A stretch of DNA of 18,592 nucleotides, taken from positions 1-18,592 of the forward strand of contig JAZLIT010000022.1 in NCBI GenBank assembly GCA_045617525.1, given 5' to 3'. This DNA comes from JAZLIT01 sp045617525. GTDB taxonomy: Bacteria; Bacillota; Bacilli; Bacillales_A; Planococcaceae. Under the pieces are notes generated by a model. It was given only the letters and a program-made list of their open reading frames with translations. It did not search any database and was not told the DNA's origin. This document shows positions 8,067 to 15,638 of the stretch, in pieces; position 1 is the stretch's first letter; each line of letters opens with the position of its first letter. The position numbers were made by a program, and so were the translations under genes.

Positions 8067-9340
8067 TAGTTTTCCTCCTGGTATACGATATTGCCTTCAA
8101 AAATCGTTACTACTGGCCAACCCTGTGCTGTCCAACCGTTGAATGGTGTGTTACGACCCTTTGACACAAAGCCCTCTGCATCAATTGCTTGCTCTTTTTC
8201 TAAGTCAATTAAGATGATATCTGCTGACGCGCCAACTTCAATTTTCCCGTATGGAAGGTCAAAAATTTGCGCTGCCTTAACGCTCATCCAATCGATTAAT
8301 TGTTTCAACGTCCATTTCCCTGTTTTAACGAAGTTCGTGTAAAGCAGTGGGAAGGCCGTTTCAAATCCTACGATGCCGAACGGTGCGCCGACCATGCCAC
8401 AGCATTTTTCTTCTATTGTATGTGGTGCGTGGTCTGTCGCGATACAATCGATCGTGCCATCTAATAGTGCAGCGTGAAGTGAATCTTTGTCGTCTGCTGC
8501 ACGTAATGGAGGGTTCATCTTCCAGTTTGCATCATCTGAAGGAATGTCCATTTCTTCTAGTAATAAGTGATGCGGGCAAACTTCTGCCGTCACCTTAATT
8601 CCTGCTGCTTTTGCATCACGTACCGAGCGTACTGATTCTTTCGTCGATACGTGGCAAACGTGGTAGCGCGCGCCCGCTGCTTCTGCTAATAGTACATCGC
8701 GTGCGATTTGCACAGACTCGCAAATTGATGGAATACCTGGTAGGCCAAGCTCTTTATTACGCGTACCTTCGTGCATTACTCCGTCGTAAATTAGCGAGTT
8801 GTCTTCACAGTGTGCAACAACGACCATGTCTAACTTCGCTGCTTGTTGCATTTGCTCGTACATTGTTGAAGCTAGCTGGATGCCTACACCGTCATCTGAA
8901 AATGCGACCGCCCCATTCTCTTTTAGCTCCGTCATATCCGTTTTTACTTCACCCGAAATATCCTTCGTCAATGAACCATATGGAAGCACGCGGATTACTG
9001 CGCTAGCTTTAATTAGACCGTTAATTAACTGCATATTTTCTTTCGAGTCTGGCACTGGCTTCGTGTTTGGCATCGCGCAAATTGTTGTAAAACCACCCTT
9101 TGCCGCTGAAGCCGTTCCAGTTGCGATTGTTTCTTTATGTTCAAATCCTGGCTCACGTAAGTGTGTATGTACATCCACAAATCCTGGAGAAGCAACAAGG
9201 CCTTTACCATCAATACGCTCAGCACCAGCTGGCTTATTACCACCAATAACTGAAATTTTGCCATTTTCAATAGTTAATGAAGATTCAAACAATTCACCTT
9301 GCTCGTCGACTAATTTAATGTTTTCAATATGTTTTAGCAT
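8066..9340 (-). CDS. pyrC: Dihydroorotase
   Basis: PyrC cyclises N-carbamoyl-L-aspartate to dihydroorotate, the third step of the pathway. It is a class I amidohydrolase with a metal centre: His58 and His60 in DVHTHLREPGFEH, Asp150 in FSDDGVG, His177 in VAHCED, His230 in CHVST and Asp303 in ATDHAPHT are all in place. Length is 424 aa, as usual for Bacillus. The ATG at 9340 has AAAGGAG about 9 nt upstream and lies inside the last 17 nt of pyrB. Its last base is shared with the carA start. Nothing suggests loss of activity. Confidence 0.97.
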   Translation of the reverse strand: MLKHIENIKLVDEQGELFESSLTIENGKISVIGGNKPAGAERIDGKGLVASPGFVDVHTHLREPGFEHKETIATGTASAAKGGFTTICAMPNTKPVPDSKENMQLINGLIKASAVIRVLPYGSLTKDISGEVKTDMTELKENGAVAFSDDGVGIQLASTMYEQMQQAAKLDMVVVAHCEDNSLIYDGVMHEGTRNKELGLPGIPSICESVQIARDVLLAEAAGARYHVCHVSTKESVRSVRDAKAAGIKVTAEVCPHHLLLEEMDIPSDDANWKMNPPLRAADDKDSLHAALLDGTIDCIATDHAPHTIEEKCCGMVGAPFGIVGFETAFPLLYTNFVKTGKWTLKQLIDWMSVKAAQIFDLPYGKIEVGASADIILIDLEKEQAIDAEGFVSKGRNTPFNGWTAQGWPVVTIFEGNIVYQEEN

Positions 9341-10220
9341 ATATTTTTTTCTCCTTTAAAATCGTTTCTATAATGGCCATACGCACGAATACACCGTTTC
9401 GCACTGCTTCAAAAATTCTAGAGCGATCACATTCCATTAACTCATCTGCTATTTCAACATCGCGATTTACTGGCGCAGGGTGCATAATGATTGCTCCGTC
9501 CTTCATTTGCTGTTCACGTTCCGACGTTAAGCCGAATTGTTCATGATAGCTTTCTTTCGAGAAGCTTTTACTTACAGTATGGCGTTCATGCTGTATGCGC
9601 AGTAGCATTACAACATCGCTATCTTCTAGCACGTCATCCCAAGAGTGGAACGCTTCAAACGTGCCTGCCCAATCTTCCGGGCATAGGAAGCGTACGTTTG
9701 CACCAAGCTTCGTCAAAGCTGAAGCATTTGATTTTGCTACACGTGAATGTGACACATCGCCAACGATTGTAATATTTAAGCCTTCAAATCTCCCAAACTC
9801 TTTTTTAATCGTATATAAATCAAGTAAGCTTTGCGATGGATGTTGACCCGCTCCGTCACCGGCGTTGATAACGGCTACATTGATTCCTTCTAAAAGCTCA
9901 TTGTAATATTCATCTTCTTTGGCACGTATTACGACAGCATCAATGCCAATCATTTCAAGCGTCTTTACTGTGTCATACATCGTTTCGCCTTTTAATGCAC
10001 TTGAAAAACCCGCCTCAAACGGAATGACTGTACACCCAATTTTCCGTTCTGCCATTTCAAAACTTGTTTTCGTTCTTGTACTTGGCTCGAAAAATAAGTT
10101 TGCTATATGATAGCTTTTTTCTAATTGAGATGCTTCACCATTTTCAAACGCCTTCGCTCGTTCTAGGATGTTCATAATTTGCTCGTTTGTTAAATGTTCC
10201 ATTGAAAGTAAGTTTTTCAT
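9324..10220 (-). CDS. pyrB: Aspartate carbamoyltransferase, catalytic subunit
   Basis: PyrB joins carbamoyl phosphate and aspartate to N-carbamoyl-L-aspartate, the first committed step. The carbamoyl-phosphate loop STRTKTS starts at residue 47, and the C-terminal half carries the HPAPVNRDVEI segment of the aspartate domain. With the ATG at 10220 (MKNLLSMEHLTNEQ) the protein has 298 aa; a purine-rich GGGGG sits 8 nt upstream. The frame stays open to 10262, but the extra residues (MIRETTFLNMGVLN) lack a ribosome site and family support. No pyrI regulatory subunit is present, as in other Firmicutes with unregulated trimeric enzyme. It is the first gene after the second attenuator, so its mRNA level depends on read-through there. 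Confidence 0.96.
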   Translation of the reverse strand: MKNLLSMEHLTNEQIMNILERAKAFENGEASQLEKSYHIANLFFEPSTRTKTSFEMAERKIGCTVIPFEAGFSSALKGETMYDTVKTLEMIGIDAVVIRAKEDEYYNELLEGINVAVINAGDGAGQHPSQSLLDLYTIKKEFGRFEGLNITIVGDVSHSRVAKSNASALTKLGANVRFLCPEDWAGTFEAFHSWDDVLEDSDVVMLLRIQHERHTVSKSFSKESYHEQFGLTSEREQQMKDGAIIMHPAPVNRDVEIADELMECDRSRIFEAVRNGVFVRMAIIETILKEKKIYAKTY

Positions 10221-10272
10221 ATTTAATACCCCCATATTCAAAAAAGTAGTTTCCCTAATCATTTAAACATTT

Positions 10273-10310
10273 CATAGAAAAAGCCCCACTAATTTACAGT
10301 AGTGAGGCTT
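10273..10310 (-). terminator. Attenuator terminator between pyrP and pyrB
   Basis: On the minus strand the stem AAGCCTCACTA/TAGTGGGGCTT (10300-10310 with 10281-10291, one U-G pair) closes an 8-nt loop and is followed by TTTCTATG. It lies 61 nt before the pyrB start and downstream of a PyrR-binding hairpin, the arrangement of a PyrR attenuator. High UMP with PyrR should favour this terminator and lower expression of pyrB to pyrE. Confidence 0.88.
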
Positions 10311-10368
10311 GAAGGGTGTGATAAGTTTGCTAGTTTGGCATAGTTCACCTCTGCAATACTTCATCGTT

Positions 10369-10403
10369 CCCCTTCTTTGCCTCTCTGGACAAATCTTAAA
10401 AGG
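10369..10403 (-). promoter_or_regulatory. PyrR-binding hairpin (anti-antiterminator) before pyrB
   Basis: The minus-strand RNA contains the PyrR-loop core GUCCAGAGAGGC (10379-10390), flanked by CCUUUU and AAGGGG, which can pair as the lower stem. This is the conserved shape and sequence of PyrR sites in Bacillus pyr mRNA. It begins 7 nt after the pyrP stop codon. UMP-bound PyrR should stabilise it, free the terminator downstream and stop transcription. Confidence 0.88.
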
Positions 10404-10409
10404 TACTGC

Positions 10410-11747
10410 TTATTCTGTTTCGTAAATATCTTTGTCTACTTTTTCACGGCCTGGAAGTACTAAGTTTAAGAATACACCGATGATTGATGCTAAAGCCATT
10501 CCTTCAATTGCAAAGCTTTCTGTTACGCGTATTGCTGCTCCACCGATTCCGACTACTAGAATTACTGATGCAATGACCATGTTACGGTTGTTACTGAAAT
10601 CTATTTTATTTTCAACAAACATACGTAACCCGCTTGATGCGATGATACCGAATAAAAGGATTGAAATCCCGCCAAGTACTGCGGTTGGGATTGTTTCGAT
10701 TATTGCCATTAACTGACCTGAAAATGAAACGACGATAGCAACGACTGCTGCACCTAATATTACGTAAACCGAGTACACACGAGTGATTGCAAGAACACCA
10801 ATGTTTTCTCCGTATGTCGTTTTTGGTGGTCCACCGATAAATGCTGATGCTAGCGTTCCTAGTCCATCACCTAAAATCGAACGGTGTAAGCCTGGGTCTT
10901 TAACATAGTTACGGTTTACTACTTTCCCTAATACTAATTGGTGACCGATATGCTCTGATAGCGTTACGATTACGATCGGCAGCATACCGAATACGATTGC
11001 CCAAGTAAACTTGAAGTCATAATCCACACCTGGAATTAAGAATTCCGGCATTGCGAAGAATTTCGCTTGTGCTACTGCTGTGAAATCCACGATTCCGATA
11101 AATACTGAGTAAACATAACCTATGATAATCCCAAGTAAGATTGGCATTGCGCTTAAAATATTTTTAAAGTAGATCGTAAAGAAGATTGAAGCTAGTAATG
11201 TTACCATTGCTGCTGAGAAATGCTTGCCACTGTACATACTGACTATTTCTGGAACACCAGTTTGGTCATTCAATACCTCTACTTTAATGTTCATCGCCAT
11301 ATCAACTGCTGTACCCGATAAACCAAGACCAATTACGATAATGATTGGTGCTACTACGATTGGCGGTAAAATGTTCATTAACCATTTATAACCCGTTTTC
11401 CAAATAAGTAATGCAACAACTGCGTACACTAGACCGACTAGCATTGCCCCCATCATGGCGTTGCCTGGGTTAATTGAAACGTTTGCTTCCGTTAATCCCG
11501 CTACAACAATGATTGGTGAAATGAAGGCAAATGAAGAACCTAGGTAAGCAGGAACTTTGAATTGGGTTACAAGTAGAAAGATGATTGTTGCAATACCACT
11601 TGTAAGAAGGGCGATTGATGGGCTAAGTCCTACTAATTTCGGCACTAAAATTGTTGAGCCGAACATTGCAAACATATGTTGGAAGCTGAATGTTAGTAGT
11701 TGGCCAATACTTGGCTTCTCTTGAACATCTAATACTGCTTTTGACAT
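10410..11747 (-). CDS. pyrP: Uracil permease
   Basis: PyrP imports uracil across the cytoplasmic membrane by proton symport. The 445-residue protein is almost wholly hydrophobic, with the 12-14 membrane segments of the NCS2 nucleobase transporter family. Recognisable parts are the N-terminal GQLLTFSFQHMFAMFGSTIL and the conserved GGPPKTTYGENIGVLAITRV, which contains the substrate-site glutamate region. Start ATG at 11747 has GCGGAGG 9 nt upstream. It follows pyrR by only 26 nt with no attenuator between, so pyrR and pyrP should share the control of the leader attenuator. The next gene, pyrB, lies beyond a second attenuator. Confidence 0.96.
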   Translation of the reverse strand: MSKAVLDVQEKPSIGQLLTFSFQHMFAMFGSTILVPKLVGLSPSIALLTSGIATIIFLLVTQFKVPAYLGSSFAFISPIIVVAGLTEANVSINPGNAMMGAMLVGLVYAVVALLIWKTGYKWLMNILPPIVVAPIIIVIGLGLSGTAVDMAMNIKVEVLNDQTGVPEIVSMYSGKHFSAAMVTLLASIFFTIYFKNILSAMPILLGIIIGYVYSVFIGIVDFTAVAQAKFFAMPEFLIPGVDYDFKFTWAIVFGMLPIVIVTLSEHIGHQLVLGKVVNRNYVKDPGLHRSILGDGLGTLASAFIGGPPKTTYGENIGVLAITRVYSVYVILGAAVVAIVVSFSGQLMAIIETIPTAVLGGISILLFGIIASSGLRMFVENKIDFSNNRNMVIASVILVVGIGGAAIRVTESFAIEGMALASIIGVFLNLVLPGREKVDKDIYETE

Positions 11748-11773
11748 TGCGATTTTCCTCCGCGTTCTTTTTT

Positions 11774-12319
11774 TTAATCTTCTTTATGAATAACGATTAA
11801 GTCTTTTCCGTCTGTTTCTTCTAAGTTAACAATAATACGCTCTGAGCTGGATGTTGGAATATTCTTACCAACGTAATCCGCACGTATTGGCAATTCTCGA
11901 TGTCCTCGATCTACTAATACTGCAAATTGAATTTGAGTAGGTCTGCCTAAATCCATAATCGCGTCTAGCGCTGCGCGTACTGTACGACCTGTAAATAGCA
12001 CATCATCTACTAAAATCACTTTTTGATTGATTACGTAATGCTCAATGTCTACTTGTTTAACGAGTGCTTCTCCGCTTACATGCTTCACCGAAAGATCATC
12101 ACGATACAGTGTTATATCTAGCTCACCTGATCGAATGCTTTTACCTTCGATTGCTTCAATTTTTTCTGCAAGGCGTTTCGCCAAATAGACACCGCGTGTT
12201 TTAATTCCTACTAAAATACATTCATCGATTCCTTTATTACGTTCGATAATTTCATGTGCGATTCGAGTTAGCGCTCTGTTCATCGACGGGCCATCTAATA
12301 GCTCTGTAATTTGTGGCAT
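11774..12319 (-). CDS. pyrR: Bifunctional pyr mRNA attenuation protein / uracil phosphoribosyltransferase
   Basis: PyrR binds UMP/UTP and the pyr mRNA hairpins and so promotes termination at the attenuators; many PyrR proteins also have uracil phosphoribosyltransferase activity. Residues 101-113 (VILVDDVLFTGRT) are the PRPP-binding motif, and ALTRIAHEIIERNKG and DRGHRELPIRADYVGKNIPTS match the family closely. With the ATG at 12319 (MPQITELLDGPSMNRALTRI) the protein has 181 aa, the length I recall for B. subtilis PyrR, and GAGGAGG stands just upstream. The frame is open back to 12388, but that start would lie inside the leader terminator. Self-control by the leader attenuator upstream is expected. 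Confidence 0.96.
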   Translation of the reverse strand: MPQITELLDGPSMNRALTRIAHEIIERNKGIDECILVGIKTRGVYLAKRLAEKIEAIEGKSIRSGELDITLYRDDLSVKHVSGEALVKQVDIEHYVINQKVILVDDVLFTGRTVRAALDAIMDLGRPTQIQFAVLVDRGHRELPIRADYVGKNIPTSSSERIIVNLEETDGKDLIVIHKED

Positions 12320-12367
12320 GCCTGTTCCTCCTCTCGCTTCATTTTTATAGTACTGTGTTTTTCTCCA

Positions 12368-12405
12368 ACAAAAAAACCTCTTAAGCAAGGACGCTTAAGA
12401 GGTTT
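12368..12405 (-). terminator. 5' leader attenuator terminator of the pyr operon
   Basis: On the minus strand a perfect 13-bp stem AAACCTCTTAAGC/GCTTAAGAGGTTT (12393-12405 with 12374-12386) with a 6-nt loop runs into a T-tract (TTTT, then GTTGG). It lies 48 nt before the pyrR start and about 105 nt after the PyrR-binding hairpin. It is the terminator that would be exposed when pyrimidines are abundant. Confidence 0.9.
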
Positions 12406-12511
12406 GAATATACATGTTTAAAAGAGAATATAGAAATAACGTATAAATAAGCGCAACTATCTCGTAGTATTTTGCTTTTTTTGGCATACGTATCCCAATA
12501 TCTTCACAAGT

Positions 12512-12545
12512 ACCTTCTCAGCCTCTCTGGACTGCCATTAAAGGT
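12512..12545 (-). promoter_or_regulatory. PyrR-binding hairpin in the pyr leader
   Basis: The minus-strand RNA shows CAGUCCAGAGAGGCUG around 12520-12535, the PyrR-loop core, enclosed by ACCUU and AAGGU arms (12541-12545 and 12512-12516). This is a close match to the PyrR recognition hairpins of Bacillus. It starts about 20 nt after the expected transcription start, so PyrR can act early in leader synthesis. Confidence 0.9.
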
Positions 12546-12570
12546 GAATATTTAATTTTTCACTGTTGCA

Positions 12571-12599
12571 AGTATATTATTGCACCTTTAAGATGTCAA
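12571..12599 (-). promoter_or_regulatory. Sigma-A type promoter of the pyr operon
   Basis: The minus strand has a perfect -35 box TTGACA (12594-12599), a 17-bp spacer and -10 TATACT (12571-12576), one mismatch from TATAAT. It begins 2 bp after the rluD stop codon and would start RNA near 12563-12565, giving a leader of about 245 nt before pyrR. Constitutive initiation with control by attenuation fits this strong promoter. Confidence 0.88.
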
Positions 12600-12601
12600 C
12601 C

Positions 12602-13507
12602 TTATTTGCGAAGGTCAGACAACAGATTTTGGAAATCCTCAGGCAGCTCAGATGAGAACTCTAAATATTCACCAGTTACAGGGTGGTTAAAGCCTAATAC
12701 ACCCGCATGTAATACTTGTCCTGGGAATTCGATTGTTTTTTTCGGTCCGTATTTTGGATCTCCAGCTAATGGGTAGCCAATATAATTCATGTGAACACGG
12801 ATTTGATGTGTACGTCCTGTTTCTAAACGGCATTCCACTAACGTAAAGTGGCCAAAACGTTCGATTACTGTGAAATGTGTTACTGCATGCTTCCCACTAT
12901 CCACAATCGCTTGTTTTTGACGGTCTTTTGTGTCACGTCCGATTGGCGCATCAATTGTACCTTTATCATGTGCGATATGTCCGTGCGCTAATGCTGTATA
13001 TTTACGCGTAACTGTTTTTGCTACTAATTGATCTACTAAAGACGCATGTGCAATGTCATTTTTAGCAACCATTAATAAGCCAGATGTATCTTTATCAATA
13101 CGGTGTACAATACCTGGACGAGCAACACCATTGATGCCAGAAAGGTCTGTGCAGTGGTGCATTAACCCATTTACTAATGTACCTGAAGCATGACCTGGCG
13201 CAGGGTGTACAACCATGCCACGAGGCTTGTTGACTACTAATACGTCTGCATCTTCATAAACGATTTCTAAATCCATTTCTTCAGCAACGATTTCAAGTTC
13301 TACCACTTCAGGTACTTCAACTTGAATGATGTCACCTGTTTTTGCTTTATACTTTGATTTAACTGGTGCGCCATTCACTAAAAGAATGCCCTCAGAAACC
13401 CAGTTCCCTACTTGTGTTCTCGACCATTCCGCTTTCATTGTAGAGACCGCTTTATCAATACGCTCACCTTCAACTGCAACATCAATCGCAAATTTAAATA
13501 ATGTCAT
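12602..13507 (-). CDS. rluD: RluD-type ribosomal large-subunit pseudouridine synthase
   Basis: The protein isomerises uridines to pseudouridine in 23S rRNA (RluA/RluD family; ylyB in the same position in B. subtilis). The first 75 residues form an S4-like RNA-binding domain (ERIDKAVSTM, VSEGILLVNG). Residues 135-145 (HRIDKDTSGLL) carry the family catalytic aspartate, Asp138, and GRTHQIRVHM is the second conserved motif. Length 301 aa is standard. The ATG overlaps the lspA stop by 4 nt (ATGA), so the two are co-translated. The precise target uridines cannot be read from the sequence; the RluD symbol is a family-level assignment. No terminator separates it from the pyr promoter, so some lspA-rluD transcripts may run into pyr. 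Confidence 0.92.
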   Translation of the reverse strand: MTLFKFAIDVAVEGERIDKAVSTMKAEWSRTQVGNWVSEGILLVNGAPVKSKYKAKTGDIIQVEVPEVVELEIVAEEMDLEIVYEDADVLVVNKPRGMVVHPAPGHASGTLVNGLMHHCTDLSGINGVARPGIVHRIDKDTSGLLMVAKNDIAHASLVDQLVAKTVTRKYTALAHGHIAHDKGTIDAPIGRDTKDRQKQAIVDSGKHAVTHFTVIERFGHFTLVECRLETGRTHQIRVHMNYIGYPLAGDPKYGPKKTIEFPGQVLHAGVLGFNHPVTGEYLEFSSELPEDFQNLLSDLRK

Positions 13508-13983
13508 TTTTTCACCTTTTTCTTTTCAGTTCGTTCTTCTAACATAATCGCAATGAATAGCATAACTACAGCAATCGTTAACGCTGCATCCGCAATATTA
13601 AAGATAGGGAAATGATAGTTAATAACCGGGATAAATGTGTCTGCAAAATCGACAACTTCACCACGGAAAATACGATCGATAAAATTCCCTATGGCACCAC
13701 CTAAAAGTAGCATTAGGCTAATTTGGTAGAGTGGTTTACCTTTTGCCTCTGTATGATAAAAATAAACAATCCCGATAATCACGGCGATTGTAATGATTGT
13801 GAATAACCACATTTGCCCTTCTAGCATGCCCCAAGCCGCACCACGATTTCGATGCGATAAAATACCTAACCAAGGATCCCACACAGCAATGCGCTCACCT
13901 AACTCCATATTTTTCACAACTAACCACTTTGTCCATTGGTCAATCAGAATGACGAAAGCAGCCAATCCATAAAATTTATACAC
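13504..13983 (-). CDS. lspA: Lipoprotein signal peptidase (signal peptidase II)
   Basis: LspA is a membrane aspartic protease that removes the signal peptide of diacylglyceryl-modified prolipoproteins. Four membrane segments are visible (about 5-22, 58-76, 86-104, 128-148). The catalytic pair is Asp103 in GNFIDR and Asp132 in FNIADA, and NRGAAWG (46-52) is another family motif. Length 159 aa is normal. The start is GTG at 13983, with GGGGGAA about 8 nt upstream; no ATG fits better. The stop overlaps the rluD start. It lies at the divergent junction, and the usual left neighbour in other Bacillales genomes does not appear within the window. Confidence 0.95.
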   Translation of the reverse strand: MYKFYGLAAFVILIDQWTKWLVVKNMELGERIAVWDPWLGILSHRNRGAAWGMLEGQMWLFTIITIAVIIGIVYFYHTEAKGKPLYQISLMLLLGGAIGNFIDRIFRGEVVDFADTFIPVINYHFPIFNIADAALTIAVVMLFIAIMLEERTEKKKVKK

Positions 13984-14016
13984 AGCAGTTCCCCCATTTT
14001 ACGATATATCTTATAT

Positions 14017-14046
14017 ATTTTAACATAATAACGGATTTACACCTAA
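14017..14046 (-). promoter_or_regulatory. Possible lspA-rluD promoter
   Basis: The minus strand reads TTAGGT (14041-14046), 18 bp, then TGT-TAAAAT (14017-14022). The -35 is weak, but the TG two bases before the -10 makes an extended -10 element, which can compensate. It lies 34 bp before the GTG of lspA. This is a pattern call only. Confidence 0.35.
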
Positions 14047-14134
14047 AATTATTCATTAAAAATAATTTCTAACCTCAATAACCTTCCTATTTTACGGCGC
14101 TTTACATTGAAGAAGATATATAAGTATGAAAGAT

Positions 14135-14186
14135 TTTACAATTATGGTTTACAATACATAATAATTCCTATTACAATTATAGGAAT
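14135..14186 (+). promoter_or_regulatory. Putative promoter, TTACAAT repeats and palindromic operator upstream of the ABC cassette
   Basis: A candidate promoter is TTTACA (14135-14140), 16 bp, CATAAT (14157-14162). Just downstream is the interrupted palindrome ATTCCTAT-tacaatt-ATAGGAAT (14164-14186, perfect 8-bp arms, 7-nt centre), placed like an operator over the start of transcription. TTACAAT is repeated at 14136, 14149 and 14171, and TTACAATTAT occurs at both 14136-14145 and 14171-14180. The central 15 bp weakly resemble a Fur/PerR-type 7-1-7 box, too weakly to name a regulator. The following ribosome site AAGGAGGT (14191-14198) is near perfect. Confidence 0.5.
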
Positions 14187-14204
14187 ACATAAGGAGGTTA
14201 CTAC

Positions 14205-15617
14205 ATGAAAAAATCACTATTATTCGGCGGCATCGGTACACTTGTACTTGCTGGAGGCATCTCAGCTTACAGTATTTACAACAAAACACCGAAGGAAGCT
14301 TATTTTTACGCTGAATACAAAACAGCTGATGCAGCGATGGAATTTATTACGGATCGATATGCACCAGAACTTACTTGGTACGATACACAATTAGAAAAAC
14401 CAACCCAAAATGATTTTAAGCTTAGCGCTAATGTAAACGATAATACCGGCTCTTTAGGTTGGGGCATTGCTGATGCGATAAGCTCCGTTTCGATTGATGT
14501 TACTACCCAGATAGATCCAAAAAACTCACATAATGCATTTTCAATTGGTGCAACATTCTTCGATAAAGAGATCGATCAATTTGGTCTTTTTATTACGGAT
14601 AAAAAAATTATTGCCGAGGTCCCCTTCCAAGATGAGGCGTTAGAAGTAGACTTGGCAGAGGTGTTTGAGCTTATTGAAATGACAACAGGTGAAAATACTT
14701 GTATGCAGGATGTAGATGTCCAACAATACATAAAATCAGGTTCAGTCGTGAGTGAAAAAGACCAAAAATATTTAATCGATACATATGTAAAAGGTTTATA
14801 TGACACCATTCCAGAGGATGCATTCACGCAAGTCGACGAAAAAATAACAATGGAATTAAGCGGTAAAGAAATTCAAACAATTTTAATCAGCCTTGCAACT
14901 TCAGCTGAAAAGGATAAAAAGCTACTCAAAATTTTAGATGACATTATTCATTCCTCTGACCCTTGTAGTTCAACGGAAAGTAAAGAAACGCTTGAACTGG
15001 TTGTTAATGAATTAACGGCAGCAAAATTCGATTTTGACATTAAATCAACTATTTGGGTAGAAAAAAATAAAGTTGTAAAACGTGAGCTTGAAATAGACAA
15101 TGCGTTATTTAAAGGCACTCAAAAATTCGGTAAAGAATTACAATTTGATTTAGACGCAATCGACAGAGACAACAATGAAACAATTTACACGATTAAGGGC
15201 TCACTCGGTTCAGGAGATTCATTCAAAGATGATATCGAAGTCAAGGCAAATGGTAACGTTGTATTCGAATATAAATCAGAGGAAGAATTGAAAAAAAACA
15301 CACGCCAATTTGAACGCTCTATTTCCTTCTCAGAAGGCATTGATATTCGATTCGACTGGACAGGTGAATTACAATACGAAGCAGATAACGTAAGTGGCGA
15401 ACAGAAATTTGCATTAGCTAGTAATGAATTAGGCAATATTTCACTCGTAATTGAAAATGACGGAAAAACGATTAAGGATATAACGGTGCCAAAGAAAACG
15501 GTAAATCTATCAAAAATGTCAGAGGATGAATTAGATGAGTACTTCGAATTTGAAGTTGCACCTAAATTCTACGATTGGAGCTCTGGATTGTTCTCTGGTT
15601 TAGGGGATCTTTTCTAA
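14205..15617 (+). CDS. Membrane-anchored extracytoplasmic protein of unknown function, ABC-cassette associated
   Basis: I do not recognise this 470-residue protein with certainty; it recalls uncharacterised Bacillaceae proteins of the DUF6583 type, from memory. Residues 4-25 (SLLFGGIGTLVLAGGISAYS) are a single hydrophobic segment behind two lysines, a signal anchor or signal peptide, and there is no lipobox cysteine. The rest is hydrophilic, acidic and rich in alternating patterns suggestive of beta-strands, with charged helical stretches near 185-270. The only two cysteines, Cys166 and Cys254, could form a disulfide outside the cell. The start is secure (AAGGAGGT six bases before ATG). It is followed after 21 bp by two ABC-2 permeases and an ATPase, so it may be the exporter's surface partner or sensor; this is inference from position. 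Confidence 0.85.
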   Translation: MKKSLLFGGIGTLVLAGGISAYSIYNKTPKEAYFYAEYKTADAAMEFITDRYAPELTWYDTQLEKPTQNDFKLSANVNDNTGSLGWGIADAISSVSIDVTTQIDPKNSHNAFSIGATFFDKEIDQFGLFITDKKIIAEVPFQDEALEVDLAEVFELIEMTTGENTCMQDVDVQQYIKSGSVVSEKDQKYLIDTYVKGLYDTIPEDAFTQVDEKITMELSGKEIQTILISLATSAEKDKKLLKILDDIIHSSDPCSSTESKETLELVVNELTAAKFDFDIKSTIWVEKNKVVKRELEIDNALFKGTQKFGKELQFDLDAIDRDNNETIYTIKGSLGSGDSFKDDIEVKANGNVVFEYKSEEELKKNTRQFERSISFSEGIDIRFDWTGELQYEADNVSGEQKFALASNELGNISLVIENDGKTIKDITVPKKTVNLSKMSEDELDEYFEFEVAPKFYDWSSGLFSGLGDLF

Positions 15618-15638
15618 TAAAAAGCAGGTGATGGACAA

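Noticed and set aside
8799..9359. 186-residue plus-strand frame opposite pyrC
   Set aside because: It is antisense to well-conserved dihydroorotase codons with no credible ribosome site, and is a codon-use shadow.
12320..12388. Longer PyrR starting at 12388
   Set aside because: That start would sit inside the leader terminator stem; the ATG at 12319 has GAGGAGG upstream and gives the usual 181 residues.
14168..14182. Palindrome centre as a PerR/Fur/Zur box
   Set aside because: Only the right half is close to ATTATAA/ATTATCA; the left half (CTATTAC) differs at several positions, so naming a regulator would be a guess.
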